Of a stretch of DNA of 64,000 nucleotides, positions 1 to 8,700 are shown in pieces. Made by a program: the position numbers and the translations under genes. The DNA lies in assembly GCF_029320955.1 (NCBI RefSeq), contig NZ_CP119757.1, forward strand, positions 744,001 through 808,000. The letters are read 5' to 3'. Every line of letters starts with the position of its first letter. Position 1 is the first letter of the stretch. The notes under the pieces were generated by a model. The model did no database searches. It worked only from the letters and a program-made list of their open reading frames with translations, and was not told the origin of the DNA. This stretch comes from Flavobacterium sp. YJ01. Lineage in GTDB: Bacteria > Bacteroidota > Bacteroidia > Flavobacteriales > Flavobacteriaceae.

Positions 1-193
1 CCACAATACCCATAAATTCATGGCCAAGCACCATGGGAGTTGTTGGCATGGCACCAGAATAAATATGCAGATCCGATCCGCATATTGCCGTGGAAGTAAC
101 TTTTAGAATAATATCATCCTGTGCTATGATTTTTGGATCTTCTACCGTATCATATTTAATCGAACCAGGTCCGTGAATAACTGCTGCTTTCAT
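1..193 (-). CDS. Zinc-dependent alcohol dehydrogenase, N-terminal fragment (cut by window edge)
   Basis: The first 64 codons of a minus-strand gene lie in the window; the rest is beyond base 1. The fragment starts [12 protein letters not shown] and has the GroES-like fold of medium-chain dehydrogenases. ICGSDLHIY holds the catalytic zinc cysteine, and GHEFMGIV holds the zinc-binding His and following Glu. Proteins of this type oxidise alcohols or reduce aldehydes with NAD(P) in the cytoplasm. The substrate cannot be judged without the C-terminal part. The start at 193 is the usual family start and is preceded by an A/T-rich leader. Identification as an MDR-family zinc dehydrogenase is firm; the subfamily is unknown. 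Confidence 0.88.
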   Translation of the reverse strand, partial: MKAAVIHGPGSIKYDTVEDPKIIAQDDIILKVTSTAICGSDLHIYSGAMPTTPMVLGHEFMGIV

Positions 194-366
194 GATGTCC
201 TTTTTAAAATTAAGTGATAGCTAAGTAACTATAATTTAAGGCATTAATTTTACAGGATCATCTTAAATTCTTACAGATAAAACACTGTTGTTCAGGTATG
301 ATCTCCGCTCCGCATCACATATTGGCAATAACCTGCAGACAATTTTATGTTAGTGAATGAGCCTAG

Positions 367-715
367 AGGGTTCGTCATTGGCACGCGCAAGAAAGCCCAA
401 TAGGCATAGTATGCTTCCAATTTTCTTTCTACAAGCTTTTTATTTTACTGTCTCCGTTCTTTTTCTGGAGACCAGCTTTGGTCCAAAGCCATTTCAGGAG
501 AGTAATCAATTACTATGACCAATTCTCATCTTTGGAAAATCTTGTAAGAACTAGTACAAATTATGTAAGAAGAAAAATTAATGATATGCCGAAATTTGAT
601 ATAAACCAATTGGATGATGGATGCCTTTTTTAGAAATTACGGCCTATTAACTTATTTCCTTCTGCTCTCTATAGGAGCGGTTGTGACTGGTTTTGTTCTC
701 TTTAACTGGGAATAA
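367..715 (+). pseudogene. Possible decayed or frameshifted small membrane protein
   Basis: An open frame without an ATG near its beginning runs from about 367 to a stop at 631. It encodes a hydrophobic segment (FILLSPFFFW) and then a polar stretch ending FDINQLDDG. In the next frame, bases 614-715 encode a second hydrophobic helix (TYFLLLSIGAVVTGFVLF). The two frames meet at a run of six T at 626-631, where one T fewer would join them. This could be a remnant of a two-helix membrane protein, a homopolymer sequencing error, or chance. I recognise no family. The rest of the 596-base stretch between 193 and 790 shows nothing clear. Confidence 0.2.
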
Positions 716-789
716 TTTTAATGTGCTTCTAAATACAGGCTGAATCTCTCATTCCCTATTCACTGGATATCACTTTTTATAAACTAAAA

Positions 790-2982
790 ATGATCAATAT
801 GCATACAGTTACACCATGGAGCGCAACTGCCCAGGCAGATATTGAAAATAGTGAAATACTTTTGGAGAAAAAAATTCATTCTTCCACGTATCAATTTTAT
901 AATACGGGCGATTCGCTTTGGATTGTTGCTATAATGCCCGGTACTGGGAAAATAGCCTTTCGTGCCGCATTTGCCATGAACAGCTGTTTTGAAGTTACCA
1001 ATCTTTTTGAAGACCAGGATATTGTAATCGTAGTACTCAATTCCAGACTTGGCAATTATGAGGTCCGTATTGAATTTCCCTCTGCTGAAGCACCAGTTTT
1101 GCATTACACCACATCCTTCAATGCTAATATTCCTCTCTTGATGCCATTTTGGCCGAGGGACATAATTCCGCTGACGCAAAGCGGGAATATTGCTAATACT
1201 GCCGGAACAATTCACATGGAACAGTTAGGATCCCGCTCCGGACTTCTTTTTGCGAGCATTACAAAACCGCAGACAGGTTCGTTTTTTTATTTTCAAAACC
1301 TTACATCACTATCCGAGTATTGTGAAGCTACGGAAACGGAATCCAAAAATACAGTAGGCGGAAGCTGGCCCGAAATCGGGTTTCAACTACCGACCACTGA
1401 TAAACTGCCTCTTCCGGCGGGAAAAGCCTTCACTATCTCGAATGCCTATGTCGTTTTTCATACTGAGATATTTGATCAGACAACAACAATCTGCGAGCAT
1501 TTTTTAAATAATCTGGTCACGGTATATAAACTGCTTGAACAGCCGCGGATCGAATATCACAACTGGCCGGAAATCGCTCAGAAAGTGGTTTCAGATTTAA
1601 CGACTAATAAGGGTTCCTGGACACAAAAGCTAGGACACCCCTATTTAAATGCCTACTTATGCGACTATGAAACGCCGCCCGAAAGTATGGTCCAGCTTGC
1701 CGTATTGGCTCCTTTTAAAGAATATGAAAAATGGGGCGGCGAAAAAGAGCCTATCTGCGAAGATTTAATTAAAGGATTACCTGAATTTTATGATGAAAAA
1801 ATAAACTGCATAAACCGCTGGCTTCCCTCGATGGTTGACAAACTGGATCAGTCCGAAGAGCAGAAAAAAGAAATGGTGATGGATTCCTGGTATCTGCATC
1901 ATCCATTGATGAATCTGGCCAGACTTGCCTTATGGGGTGATAAAACTTCAGAAAAACTTGTGCTTGACTCGATAGAATATGTTATAAGAACGGCACACCA
2001 TTTCAATTATGAGTGGCCTGTATTTTATAATATGGAAACCCTTGAGGTCATCAAAAAAGAAACGGCACCGGGCGCTGGAGGAGAAAGGGATGTTCCAGGG
2101 GCATACGCGCATTTGATGCTGCTGCTTTTTAAGATAACTAAAGAAAAACGATACTTAAACGAAGCAGAAAAAGCGGCAAAAAAACTGGAAGGACTCGGAT
2201 TAAACATTCTGTATCAAGCCAATAACACTGCTTTTGCAGCCGGGGCTTTATTGGAATTATACAAAATTACCAATAAAAAACTTTACCTCGATTTAAGTTA
2301 CAGATGCCTGACGGGATTATTTAAAAATATTCAGCTTTATGACTGCAGATACGGATTTGGTAAAAATTATACCAATTTCTTCTCCATTTTTCCCTTGAAT
2401 GATGCCCCTTATACCGCCGCATATGAGGAGATGGAAGTCTATGCAGCATTGTCAGAATATATGGTTCAGGCAGAAGATGTTGAGATTCTTCCGGCACTGA
2501 GAACACTAATTCCCGAGTTTATAAAATATGCTGTCGGCAGGATTGCCTATTACTATCCCGCTATGCTCCCTTTTGATATGATTTCTGAAGAAGTTAAAAC
2601 CGGAGAAGTTCAGGCTGATCTGTGGATTCCACTTGAAGATTTATACAACGGCTGGGAGAAAAGCGGCAAGGTCGGTCAGGAAGTCTATGGCGCCGGAATG
2701 GCCTTTGGTGTCGTGCCAAGGCAGTACATCAAAATTGGCGATGAGTTTCTACTTTTTGTTGATTATCCCATTATTCATCAAAGTAAAAGGGGAAATACAG
2801 TCACCATAAAATTAGATGGTGATAAAGAATTGAACTGCAATTTAAAAATTATAAAAATTAAAAACAGCAGCATTAAAATGGAGGTCTTGCAGGATAAGCA
2901 AACACAAAAACCTTTTACAGCAAATGCGAATATACACGAGTATAAAATTTCAGGCCGGGGCACCGTAAAAATTCAGTGGTAA
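790..2982 (+). CDS. Uncharacterised 730-residue protein, probable alpha/alpha-toroid
   Basis: A long intact frame with no signal peptide and no membrane segments, so probably cytoplasmic. Residues 1-240 look mainly beta. Residues about 255-600 are rich in paired amphipathic helices with aromatic and small residues (for example HHPLMNLARLALWG, GAYAHLMLLLFKIT, NTAFAAGALLELYKIT), the pattern of six-hairpin alpha/alpha barrels found in glycoside hydrolases and epimerases. The C-terminal 70 residues are again beta. A conserved-looking patch, APGAGGERDVPGAYAH, could form a pocket. I cannot name a family or see a catalytic pair with certainty. It stands alone, with gaps of 596 bases upstream and 234 downstream. 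The ATG at 790 is preceded by an A-rich leader. A carbohydrate-active role is inference only. Confidence 0.75.
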   Translation: MINMHTVTPWSATAQADIENSEILLEKKIHSSTYQFYNTGDSLWIVAIMPGTGKIAFRAAFAMNSCFEVTNLFEDQDIVIVVLNSRLGNYEVRIEFPSAEAPVLHYTTSFNANIPLLMPFWPRDIIPLTQSGNIANTAGTIHMEQLGSRSGLLFASITKPQTGSFFYFQNLTSLSEYCEATETESKNTVGGSWPEIGFQLPTTDKLPLPAGKAFTISNAYVVFHTEIFDQTTTICEHFLNNLVTVYKLLEQPRIEYHNWPEIAQKVVSDLTTNKGSWTQKLGHPYLNAYLCDYETPPESMVQLAVLAPFKEYEKWGGEKEPICEDLIKGLPEFYDEKINCINRWLPSMVDKLDQSEEQKKEMVMDSWYLHHPLMNLARLALWGDKTSEKLVLDSIEYVIRTAHHFNYEWPVFYNMETLEVIKKETAPGAGGERDVPGAYAHLMLLLFKITKEKRYLNEAEKAAKKLEGLGLNILYQANNTAFAAGALLELYKITNKKLYLDLSYRCLTGLFKNIQLYDCRYGFGKNYTNFFSIFPLNDAPYTAAYEEMEVYAALSEYMVQAEDVEILPALRTLIPEFIKYAVGRIAYYYPAMLPFDMISEEVKTGEVQADLWIPLEDLYNGWEKSGKVGQEVYGAGMAFGVVPRQYIKIGDEFLLFVDYPIIHQSKRGNTVTIKLDGDKELNCNLKIIKIKNSSIKMEVLQDKQTQKPFTANANIHEYKISGRGTVKIQW

Positions 2983-3216
2983 TTTTTGATCCTGCAGTTT
3001 AAAGGCCCAGAATGTGAAAAATGAACCTAAAAATCTACAGGAAAGAATGATCGCAAGTACGGTTTTTTTTTAGTATGTGCATCTGTACATAGTAACATGG
3101 CATAGATAAAACCAGATTTGCGCACCAATTTCATACTATGACACTGTATTACCGTGACATTTCAATTTAGTATGCCGGACAGAATAGATAATAATAACTT
3201 AAAAAAAAAAACACTT

Positions 3217-3975
3217 ATGGAAAAATTAACAAATTACTTTGGACAGAACATCAAGGATAAAAAAATAGTTATAACGGGTGGAACAACCGGAATAGGAAAA
3301 GCAATTGCCGATGTCTTGGTTTCTCTTGGCGGGCGCGTACTTATTTTTGGAAGGGATAGGGAAGATTTTGAAAAAGCCGTTGCAGATATAAAAAAGCAGT
3401 TCCCGGACAGCGAACTTTACGGTACTCCCGCAGATGTTACCAAAAAGGAGGACATTGACAAAATACTGTCAATAGCAGATACCAAACTCGGTGGAATAGA
3501 CATCCTTATCAATAATGCGGCCGTTGCAGCCCCGGGACTAACAGGGGAAACTTATGAAGATTACAAATACGCGATCGATACCAACATTACCGGTTATCTT
3601 GCCTTTGCTCAGGCAGCTGCTGCACGAATGAAAAAGCACAAATCAGGACATATCATCAATATCGGGTCAATGAGTGCGGAGAGCCGCACGCCTGAAAGCA
3701 CCATTTATGTAGCCACAAAAACAGCCATTCGCGGATTCAGCACCTCACTTCGCAAGGAACTAAATCCTCTTGGGATCAAGGTTTCCCTTATTGAACCGGG
3801 CGCTGTGACAAGTGACATGCAGACCGATCCGAAGAAAGTGCAGCATGAGAAAGTTGAGAAACTGGAGATGCTGGAAGCTTACGATATTGCAATGAGCACT
3901 TTGTTTTGTCTCTCGCAGCCAAAAAGATGCGATATCGTCACGATGCAGATCCGTCCGCACCTGCAGATCATTTAA
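3217..3975 (+). CDS. Short-chain dehydrogenase/reductase (SDR)
   Basis: A classical SDR of about 252 residues. The nucleotide-binding motif TGGTTGIG lies near residue 20, the NNAA motif follows in the fourth strand, and the catalytic Ser (NIGSMSA) and YVATK (YxxxK) are intact. It should be a cytosolic NAD(P)H-dependent oxidoreductase; the substrate is unknown. The frame is open from a GTG at 3154, but the ATG at 3217 is preferred: it follows an A-rich leader, and the first conserved strand begins about 17 residues later, as in the family. The C-terminus (IVTMQIRPHLQII) is of normal length. The gene is monocistronic. Confidence 0.88.
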   Translation: MEKLTNYFGQNIKDKKIVITGGTTGIGKAIADVLVSLGGRVLIFGRDREDFEKAVADIKKQFPDSELYGTPADVTKKEDIDKILSIADTKLGGIDILINNAAVAAPGLTGETYEDYKYAIDTNITGYLAFAQAAAARMKKHKSGHIINIGSMSAESRTPESTIYVATKTAIRGFSTSLRKELNPLGIKVSLIEPGAVTSDMQTDPKKVQHEKVEKLEMLEAYDIAMSTLFCLSQPKRCDIVTMQIRPHLQII

Positions 3976-4169
3976 TAGAAACGCATTTATTCTGGCTTTT
4001 GATAAAGATCCGTAAATATATATTTCATGGATATAGATACAGTTTTTTAATCCGTTCTCAATAATTTCCCCCAATCACCTTGGCACAATCTTTTTGAAAT
4101 CTTAAATTTGGCAAAATCAAGTTTAAATAAATATGGTTTCGAATATTTCCAGATTTGGAGTTGCCTTCA

Positions 4170-4235
4170 ATTTTGCCACAAAAAGTTAAATCGGTTTTTA
4201 AAGATATTTCACCGGTCTAAGTTTTGTGGCAAAAT
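4170..4235. repeat. 14-bp perfect inverted repeat
   Basis: ATTTTGCCACAAAA at 4170-4183 and its exact reverse complement at 4222-4235 enclose a 38-base loop. The element lies in the 443-base gene-less stretch 3976-4418 between the SDR gene and the convergent lipoprotein gene. Apart from this and the terminator at 4349 I see nothing else in that stretch. It could be a transcript-end structure or a protein-binding site. A close relative of the left arm and adjoining bases occurs at 29424-29451. Confidence 0.55.
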
Positions 4236-4348
4236 CGTGGCGCATTGCCTTTCCATAAAATAGGAATCCAGGAAAATCAATTGCTAAAAAGCTTAGGTCG
4301 AAACTTATACAAATATTTACAAGGCAGTGGCTAAGCTGGAAAAAATTA

Positions 4349-4385
4349 AAAAGCCTGCAGAAATTATATTTCTGCAGGCTTTTTG
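4349..4385. terminator. Bidirectional intrinsic terminator
   Basis: AAGCCTGCAGAAA pairs with TTTCTGCAGGCTT around a short AT loop, with A and T runs on both sides. It sits 34 bases after the stop of the minus-strand lipoprotein gene and also faces the SDR gene upstream. Confidence 0.85.
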
Positions 4386-4418
4386 AATTAATAATAACCA
4401 TTTATTTTAATTAAGAAC

Positions 4419-4628
4419 CTACTTTGCTGGCGGCGGAGTCATAGTTTTAGAGGTATCGGTCCCAACAGTATCGGCTGGAACCGTACTGATGGTATCAGCC
4501 ACAACAGCAGAGCTGTCTGCATAAGTATCATTGGTTTCAGCAGGAACTGTCTCATTTTTTTTACACGAAATGGAAAGCCCTGCAAGCACCAGCAGAACTG
4601 CAAACCCAGATTTAAAATTGATTTTCAT
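4419..4628 (-). CDS. Small putative lipoprotein, Thr/Ser/Pro-rich
   Basis: A 69-residue protein. The N-terminus MKINFKSGFAVLLVLAG is a type II signal peptide ending in the lipobox LSISC (Cys22), followed by KKNE. The mature part is an unstructured stretch dominated by Ala, Asp, Thr, Val and Pro, ending PPPAK. Many flavobacterial genomes encode such tiny lipoproteins; no function can be assigned. It should be anchored in the envelope. It is followed by a strong terminator and separated from its neighbours, so it is a single-gene transcript. Confidence 0.7.
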   Translation of the reverse strand: MKINFKSGFAVLLVLAGLSISCKKNETVPAETNDTYADSSAVVADTISTVPADTVGTDTSKTMTPPPAK

Positions 4629-4762
4629 AACAATATATTTTTTTAGTTTGAAATCCCAAGTTAAAAGAAAACCTGCTTATATTCTTACATAATTTCAGTG
4701 TTTTATTACAAAACTTTATGGTAAAATCTAAAAATTAGCAAGTTTTTTTTAAATAGACGCCG

Positions 4763-4903
4763 TTACACTATTACTGAAACCAGCAGCACGGCAATAAAGA
4801 ATACTATTGAAATGACCATTGCGTTTATTATAGCTCCTTTTCTCTTCTGTGATTGCTGTGCACGGTCGATGATGTGCTTTTTATTGCTTTTAAATAGTTT
4901 CAT
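4763..4903 (-). CDS. Small membrane protein of 46 residues
   Basis: A short frame starting MKLFKSNKKHIIDRAQQ, with a basic, amphipathic cytosolic head of about 26 residues. One membrane helix (AMVISIVFFIAVLLVSVIV) fills the C-terminus up to the stop. The charge bias fits an inside-positive N-terminus and a tail-anchored protein. The ATG follows an AT-rich leader. No family is recognised. The layout (basic head, single helix, immediate stop) is typical of real small membrane proteins and unlikely by chance. Confidence 0.5.
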   Translation of the reverse strand: MKLFKSNKKHIIDRAQQSQKRKGAIINAMVISIVFFIAVLLVSVIV

Positions 4904-5161
4904 TACGCTGTGATTTTATAATTTTAAAGAAAACGTAAAAATACTGCACCATGATTTAAAAAGCTTACAGCTTTAAAATCAGGTTTTTCATAATTGGAAC
5001 ATCCTGCATTCCTGTTTTATAAAATAGCCAGCTGGGAAAGAAAGCCCTATTTTTTTTTGACAGAATGCTTACATAATTAAAAATCAATAAATTAAATCCT
5101 TCCGTATGTGCAGAAAAAGATCCTTGTTTCAATGAAAGGCCGAAAATTGAAAACAAAATAT

Positions 5162-5617
5162 TTAATCGGCTCTAAACTTGCTGTTTCTGCAGAGCATCAG
5201 AACAAGTGTCACCACAATACACGAAGCGCTTCCTTCAAATAAAAGGCAAAGGATATAGATGGGAACCGAAGGTTCCGCTCCGAACATAAAGGTCTGGGAC
5301 AAGGATTCAACGTAATGGTCGCCTCCCCGGGCATAACTGTAGATCATAAGTGCAGCAAGACTAAGCACTACGCCTATAAACGAAGTAATCATGGCTGATA
5401 CCGCATTAAAAAGAAAATTATTCTGTCCTTGGGCAAGGTTAATGTTTAAAATCCTGTTTACGCCGTAAAATATAAAAAACACATTCAATAAACGCAGATA
5501 AAATACATGGGAGAGATTCAAAAACTCCATGAGTAAAAAGAAAAGCGCAACTCCTGCAAAAATGATCAGGCCGCTGCTTAATTCCTTAGGAACAGTGGAT
5601 GAGTATGCTGTTTTCAT
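5162..5617 (-). CDS. Four-helix integral membrane protein, unknown function
   Basis: A protein of 151 residues with four hydrophobic segments: about residues 16-34 (LIIFAGVALFFLLMEFL), 38-57, 70-94 (AVSAMITSFIGVVLSLAALMIYSYA) and 119-141. The short cytosolic tail ends CRNSKFRAD. There are no recognised catalytic residues or transporter motifs. The ATG at 5617 is preceded by an AT-rich leader typical of this genome. It is monocistronic. I do not recognise the family. Confidence 0.7.
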   Translation of the reverse strand: MKTAYSSTVPKELSSGLIIFAGVALFFLLMEFLNLSHVFYLRLLNVFFIFYGVNRILNINLAQGQNNFLFNAVSAMITSFIGVVLSLAALMIYSYARGGDHYVESLSQTFMFGAEPSVPIYILCLLFEGSASCIVVTLVLMLCRNSKFRAD

Positions 5618-5839
5618 AATAATTAAATTTTATTCGTATAAACTTCAAATTTAACACAGCTTTTCCCCGCTGCGTTATAAAATTAAAATACAGCTCTTAC
5701 AAAATACACAGTACTAAATCACTGATAATCCAATAATTGCAATTGAAATAAATACAATACTAAAATAAAAAAAATGAAAGAATTGCAGTTTTCTGATTTT
5801 CTCTGATGCGCATAAAGTTTACAGCGCACGTCCGCCGAC

Positions 5840-5870
5840 AAAAAAAGCCCCTCAAAATTCAAGGAGCTTT
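5840..5870 (-). terminator. Intrinsic terminator reading on the minus strand
   Basis: On the minus strand AGCTCCT and AGGGGCT form a stem with one G-T pair around a short loop, followed directly by seven T. No gene lies just upstream on the minus strand, so it would end a non-coding transcript. Confidence 0.55.
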
Positions 5871-5962
5871 CTGGCAGCCGGCGGGTGCCTGAAATGGTAT
5901 GCGGTAACTAACTAAATCATTGTACAGAACCTTCAGACGAACCCCGCCGGTCCCCTGTTTTT
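5846..5962 (-). ncRNA. Candidate structured non-coding RNA
   Basis: The 728-base stretch 5618-6345 has no gene until 6346 but holds a GC-rich island in AT-rich DNA. CCGGCGGGT at 5878-5886 pairs almost perfectly with ACCCCGCCGG at 5941-5950, enclosing about 55 bases. On the minus strand this is followed by an intrinsic terminator at 5840-5870. On the plus strand the right arm is followed by eight T at about 5958. A free-standing RNA of roughly 110-150 bases is inferred, more likely on the minus strand. It does not resemble tRNA, SRP RNA, tmRNA or a riboswitch I know. The remainder of the stretch shows nothing. Confidence 0.3.
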
Positions 5963-6310
5963 TTTCTGACTGATTAAATTGCTGTTTACCTTTACCAGTA
6001 TATAGCAAATTTACCAAAACCTAAGGCAGATCACTTACAGTATATCCTTTTAGAATTACAGCTTTTTAAGGCTTAAACCCATTCTTTTGACAATTTGATT
6101 TAATCATTCTCCGGATCTGGCGGCGTACAAATGGTATTTATACGTCCTTTTTATAAAAAAAAAAGCAGCACGCTTTGGCCTTAACGATATAAAACCAAAT
6201 CATTCTGGCAAAAAAGTACAGGTCAAATACGGGCAAACAGCTGGGCTCCAGAATAGTGAAAAACCTGATCGAAAACAGAAGCCCGGCGGGCTGTAAAAGC
6301 AATGCCGGCC

Positions 6311-6341
6311 TTGTCTGATATATGGTTTTGGATTATTTTTG
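6311..6341 (+). promoter_or_regulatory. Bacteroidota-type promoter
   Basis: TTG at 6311-6313, 20 bases, then TATTTTTG at 6334-6341, matching the TAnnTTTG -7 consensus. It lies just before the ATG at 6346, so the message would be nearly leaderless. It argues against the in-frame ATG at 6322. Confidence 0.5.
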
Positions 6342-6345
6342 CAGC

Positions 6346-6591
6346 ATGAATTACGAAGATATAAAAAGACATTTTGAAGCGTTTCCTCCTCCCCTTGAGG
6401 TGGAATGGAAGCCCTGGGCAAAGATTACAGATACGCAGCTTTTTTTGAAGAGCTGCTACATCGGCATACGCAATTTCAACGGTCCTGTAGAGAGATGCCC
6501 GGCCTGGTGGCATCTCAAGGATTTTTACCTGCACATCAAACGCACCATGCCCAGTCAAGGGAGCCCTGAAAAAGAAACTGCCCCTGAATAA
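6346..6591 (+). CDS. Small DUF6965-like protein
   Basis: An 81-residue soluble protein beginning MNYEDIKRHFEAFPPP. The layout (short helix, Pro-rich turn, WAKITDTQLFLKSCYIGIRNF, then LKDFYLHIKR) recalls the small Bacteroidota family I remember as DUF6965; this is from memory. No catalytic residues are evident. The upstream ATG at 6322 overlaps a promoter -7 box, so 6346 is preferred. It is followed by the convergent response-regulator gene 75 bases away. Function unknown. Confidence 0.55.
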   Translation: MNYEDIKRHFEAFPPPLEVEWKPWAKITDTQLFLKSCYIGIRNFNGPVERCPAWWHLKDFYLHIKRTMPSQGSPEKETAPE

Positions 6592-6666
6592 TAAAGCCCT
6601 GTCCTGTAAGATCTTGTCTGATTAAAGATCCGCAAGCATTCAGATCCCTCATCATTATTTTTATCT

Positions 6667-7116
6667 TTAGCAGGCTGGAAGTTTTTTTTCCATCTCTTTT
6701 CTTAAGCTCTTAAGGTCCCTGTCCAAAATCCCTTTTAAAAGATCTTTTAATTCCATAAAGGTAGGCGGTTTTACGGCATAATAATCCGCCCCGAGATTAT
6801 AGGCGGTCCGGATATGCATCGCACTGCTGCTGGTGGACAGCATGATAATCTTTATATTTTTGAAATCGCTGCCGCCGTTTCGAATTTCTTTAAGGCATTC
6901 AAATCCGTTTTTTCGGGGCATATTGATATCCAGAAATATCGTTTCAGGAAGATGCTTCGCCTTTTCAAGGGTTTCCAGCAGTTCGCAGCCGTCTGCCGTC
7001 TGCACTACCAAAATGGGCAGGTTTAATTCTTCGACTGCATCAGCAAACAGCAGTCTGTCATCTTCGTCATCTTCAGCAAGATAAATAATCTTCTCCCAAT
7101 TCTGCTTTTGTGGCAT
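6667..7116 (-). CDS. Single-domain response regulator (REC only)
   Basis: 149 residues, a receiver domain without output domain. The acidic pocket is D16/D17, the phospho-acceptor is D63 (FLDINMP), the switch residues are S94/T95, and the conserved lysine is K116 (VKPP). The C-terminal extension of about 25 residues is helical and charged. Such proteins act in phosphorelays or by protein contact, often with a multi-PAS histidine kinase such as the one at 25470. It is one of four REC-only proteins in this window. No kinase is adjacent. Confidence 0.9.
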   Translation of the reverse strand: MPQKQNWEKIIYLAEDDEDDRLLFADAVEELNLPILVVQTADGCELLETLEKAKHLPETIFLDINMPRKNGFECLKEIRNGGSDFKNIKIIMLSTSSSAMHIRTAYNLGADYYAVKPPTFMELKDLLKGILDRDLKSLRKEMEKKLPAC

Positions 7117-7450
7117 AGCTTTTAAATTTATAGTGCGGCAGGTAAAAATAGATCTGAAAGCCGCAGTGGTTAAAAAAACTTAGGTCTTAGACTATTGAAA
7201 ATAGAATTACATTTTTTGGTGGTAACTGTAAAGATAATTCTTTTTTTCTAAAAGAAAAAACTTTCAAAAAAAGATGATTCCTGTGGGCTGAAATGCCTGT
7301 TTGGAAAAATCCAAATATGCTGGCGGCGGCGGTTTAAAAAAATCCAAAATAAAGACCTGCCGTAAATTCTGAATAAAGTCTTTCTGCTTAATTGCAGCAT
7401 AATCCAGACCGCCCGTAAAATCAGTATTTTGATTTTTTGTTATTATTTAG

Positions 7451-7493
7451 AACATAATATTTTTAAAAATTGTTATCATCTGTGCTAATTTTG
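7451..7493 (+). promoter_or_regulatory. Promoter and possible operator of the dinB-dnaE operon
   Basis: TAATTTTG at 7486-7493 matches the TAnnTTTG -7 box, about 25 bases before the chosen dinB start. No good -33 TTG is present at the right distance. Instead there is the palindrome ATTTTTAAAAAT (7459-7470), flanked by AACA and TGTT. A weak -33 box beside a palindrome suggests regulated expression, perhaps damage-inducible. The rest of the 402-base stretch 7117-7518 is AT-rich with no other signal. Confidence 0.4.
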
Positions 7494-7518
7494 ACAGGTA
7501 TAAATGATAAAGATTATG

Positions 7519-8697
7519 AACCGGGCTATTGTACACATTGACATGAACACCTTTTTCGTCTCCTGCGAAAGGCTTACTAATTCAGAGCTTACTGGGATTC
7601 CGCTGATTATCGGCGGGGGCGAGCGGGGCGTTGTGGCTTCCTGCTCCTATGAGGCGCGCCGTTTCGGGGTGCGTTCGGCAATGCCCATCCAGATGGCGCT
7701 CAGGTTATGTCCGCAGGCCAAGGTTATGAAAGGCGATATGGAACTCTATTCAAGGCTCTCCCATGACGTTACCGAAATCATTCAGGAGAAAGCCCCTGTG
7801 GTGGAAAAGGCCTCTATTGATGAATTTTATCTTGACATCACCGGAATGGACAGATTCTACGGAAGCTACAAGTGGACCGATGAGCTGGCGCAGCGCATCA
7901 CAAAGGAAACCGGCCTTCCCCTCACCTTTGCCCTTTCCATCAATAAAACGGTATCGAAGATCGGAACAGGTGAAGGAAAACAGAAACAGAACCTGGAGAT
8001 CCCGGAGCATCTGGTGCAGTCTTTTTTAAACCCGCTCTCAGTGCGGAAAATACCGATGGTGGGCGATAAAACCTTCCAGCTCTTATCCCGAATCGGCATA
8101 CGTACCATTAAGACCCTTTCTGAAATGCCAGCCGAAGCGCTCCAGCGCATGATCGGCCAGAACGGCATTGAACTCTGGAAAAAAGCCAATGGCATTGACA
8201 ACAACCCCGTGGAACCGTATACCGAAAGAAAGTCGATTTCCACCGAGCATACTTTTTCACAGGATACCATCGACATGGATAAACTGGGAAGGGTTATCCT
8301 TGGTATGGTCGAGAAGCTTTCGTATCAGCTGCGCTCCGAGCAGTGGCTCACCTCAACGGTTACGGTCAAGATCCGGTATGCCAACTTTGATACAGAAACA
8401 AAGCAGTGCAGGGTGCAGTATACCTCAGCAGATCATATCCTGACCCAGACCGCAATGGATCTTTTTGGCAGGCTCTACCAGCGCCGGATGCGCCTGCGCT
8501 TGATTGGGGTGCGTTTCAGCGGACTGGTGCGGGGAACCTATCAGATCGACCTGTTTAACGATACCCAGGAAATGCTGGCGCTCTACCAGGCTATGGACCG
8601 GATGAAAAACCGTTACGGTTTTGATGCGGTGATGCGCTGCGCCGGTGCTTCCTTTAAGCCCAATACCAAAGACGAAATCTTAAAACGTAAAAAATAA
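7519..8697 (+). CDS. dinB: Y-family DNA polymerase (DNA polymerase IV type)
   Basis: A translesion polymerase of 392 residues. The catalytic carboxylates are D9 (HIDMNTFF) and D101/E102 (ASIDEFYLD); a helix-hairpin-helix thumb and little-finger domain follow. QIDLF at residues 342-346 matches the beta-clamp-binding pentapeptide. An in-frame ATG at 7504 would add MIKIM; 7519 is preferred because family members begin at MNRAIVHIDMN and the -7 box would leave almost no leader for 7504. Its stop is three bases before the dnaE start, so the two polymerases are co-transcribed, as in mutagenesis cassettes. It probably extends past damaged bases. Confidence 0.93.
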   Translation, partial: NRAIVHIDMNTFFVSCERLTNSELTGIPLIIGGGERGVVASCSYEARRFGVRSAMPIQMALRLCPQAKVMKGDMELYSRLSHDVTEIIQEKAPVVEKASIDEFYLDITGMDRFYGSYKWTDELAQRITKETGLPLTFALSINKTVSKIGTGEGKQKQNLEIPEHLVQSFLNPLSVRKIPMVGDKTFQLLSRIGIRTIKTLSEMPAEALQRMIGQNGIELWKKANGIDNNPVEPYTERKSISTEHTFSQDTIDMDKLGRVILGMVEKLSYQLRSEQWLTSTVTVKIRYANFDTETKQCRVQYTSADHILTQTAMDLFGRLYQRRMRLRLIGVRFSGLVRGTYQIDLFNDTQEMLALYQAMDRMKNRYGFDAVMRCAGASFKPNTKDEILKRKK

Positions 8698-8700
8698 ATC

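Noticed and set aside
784..1215. 143-codon minus-strand frame
   Set aside because: It lies wholly inside the 730-residue plus-strand gene and shows no domain; an antisense shadow.
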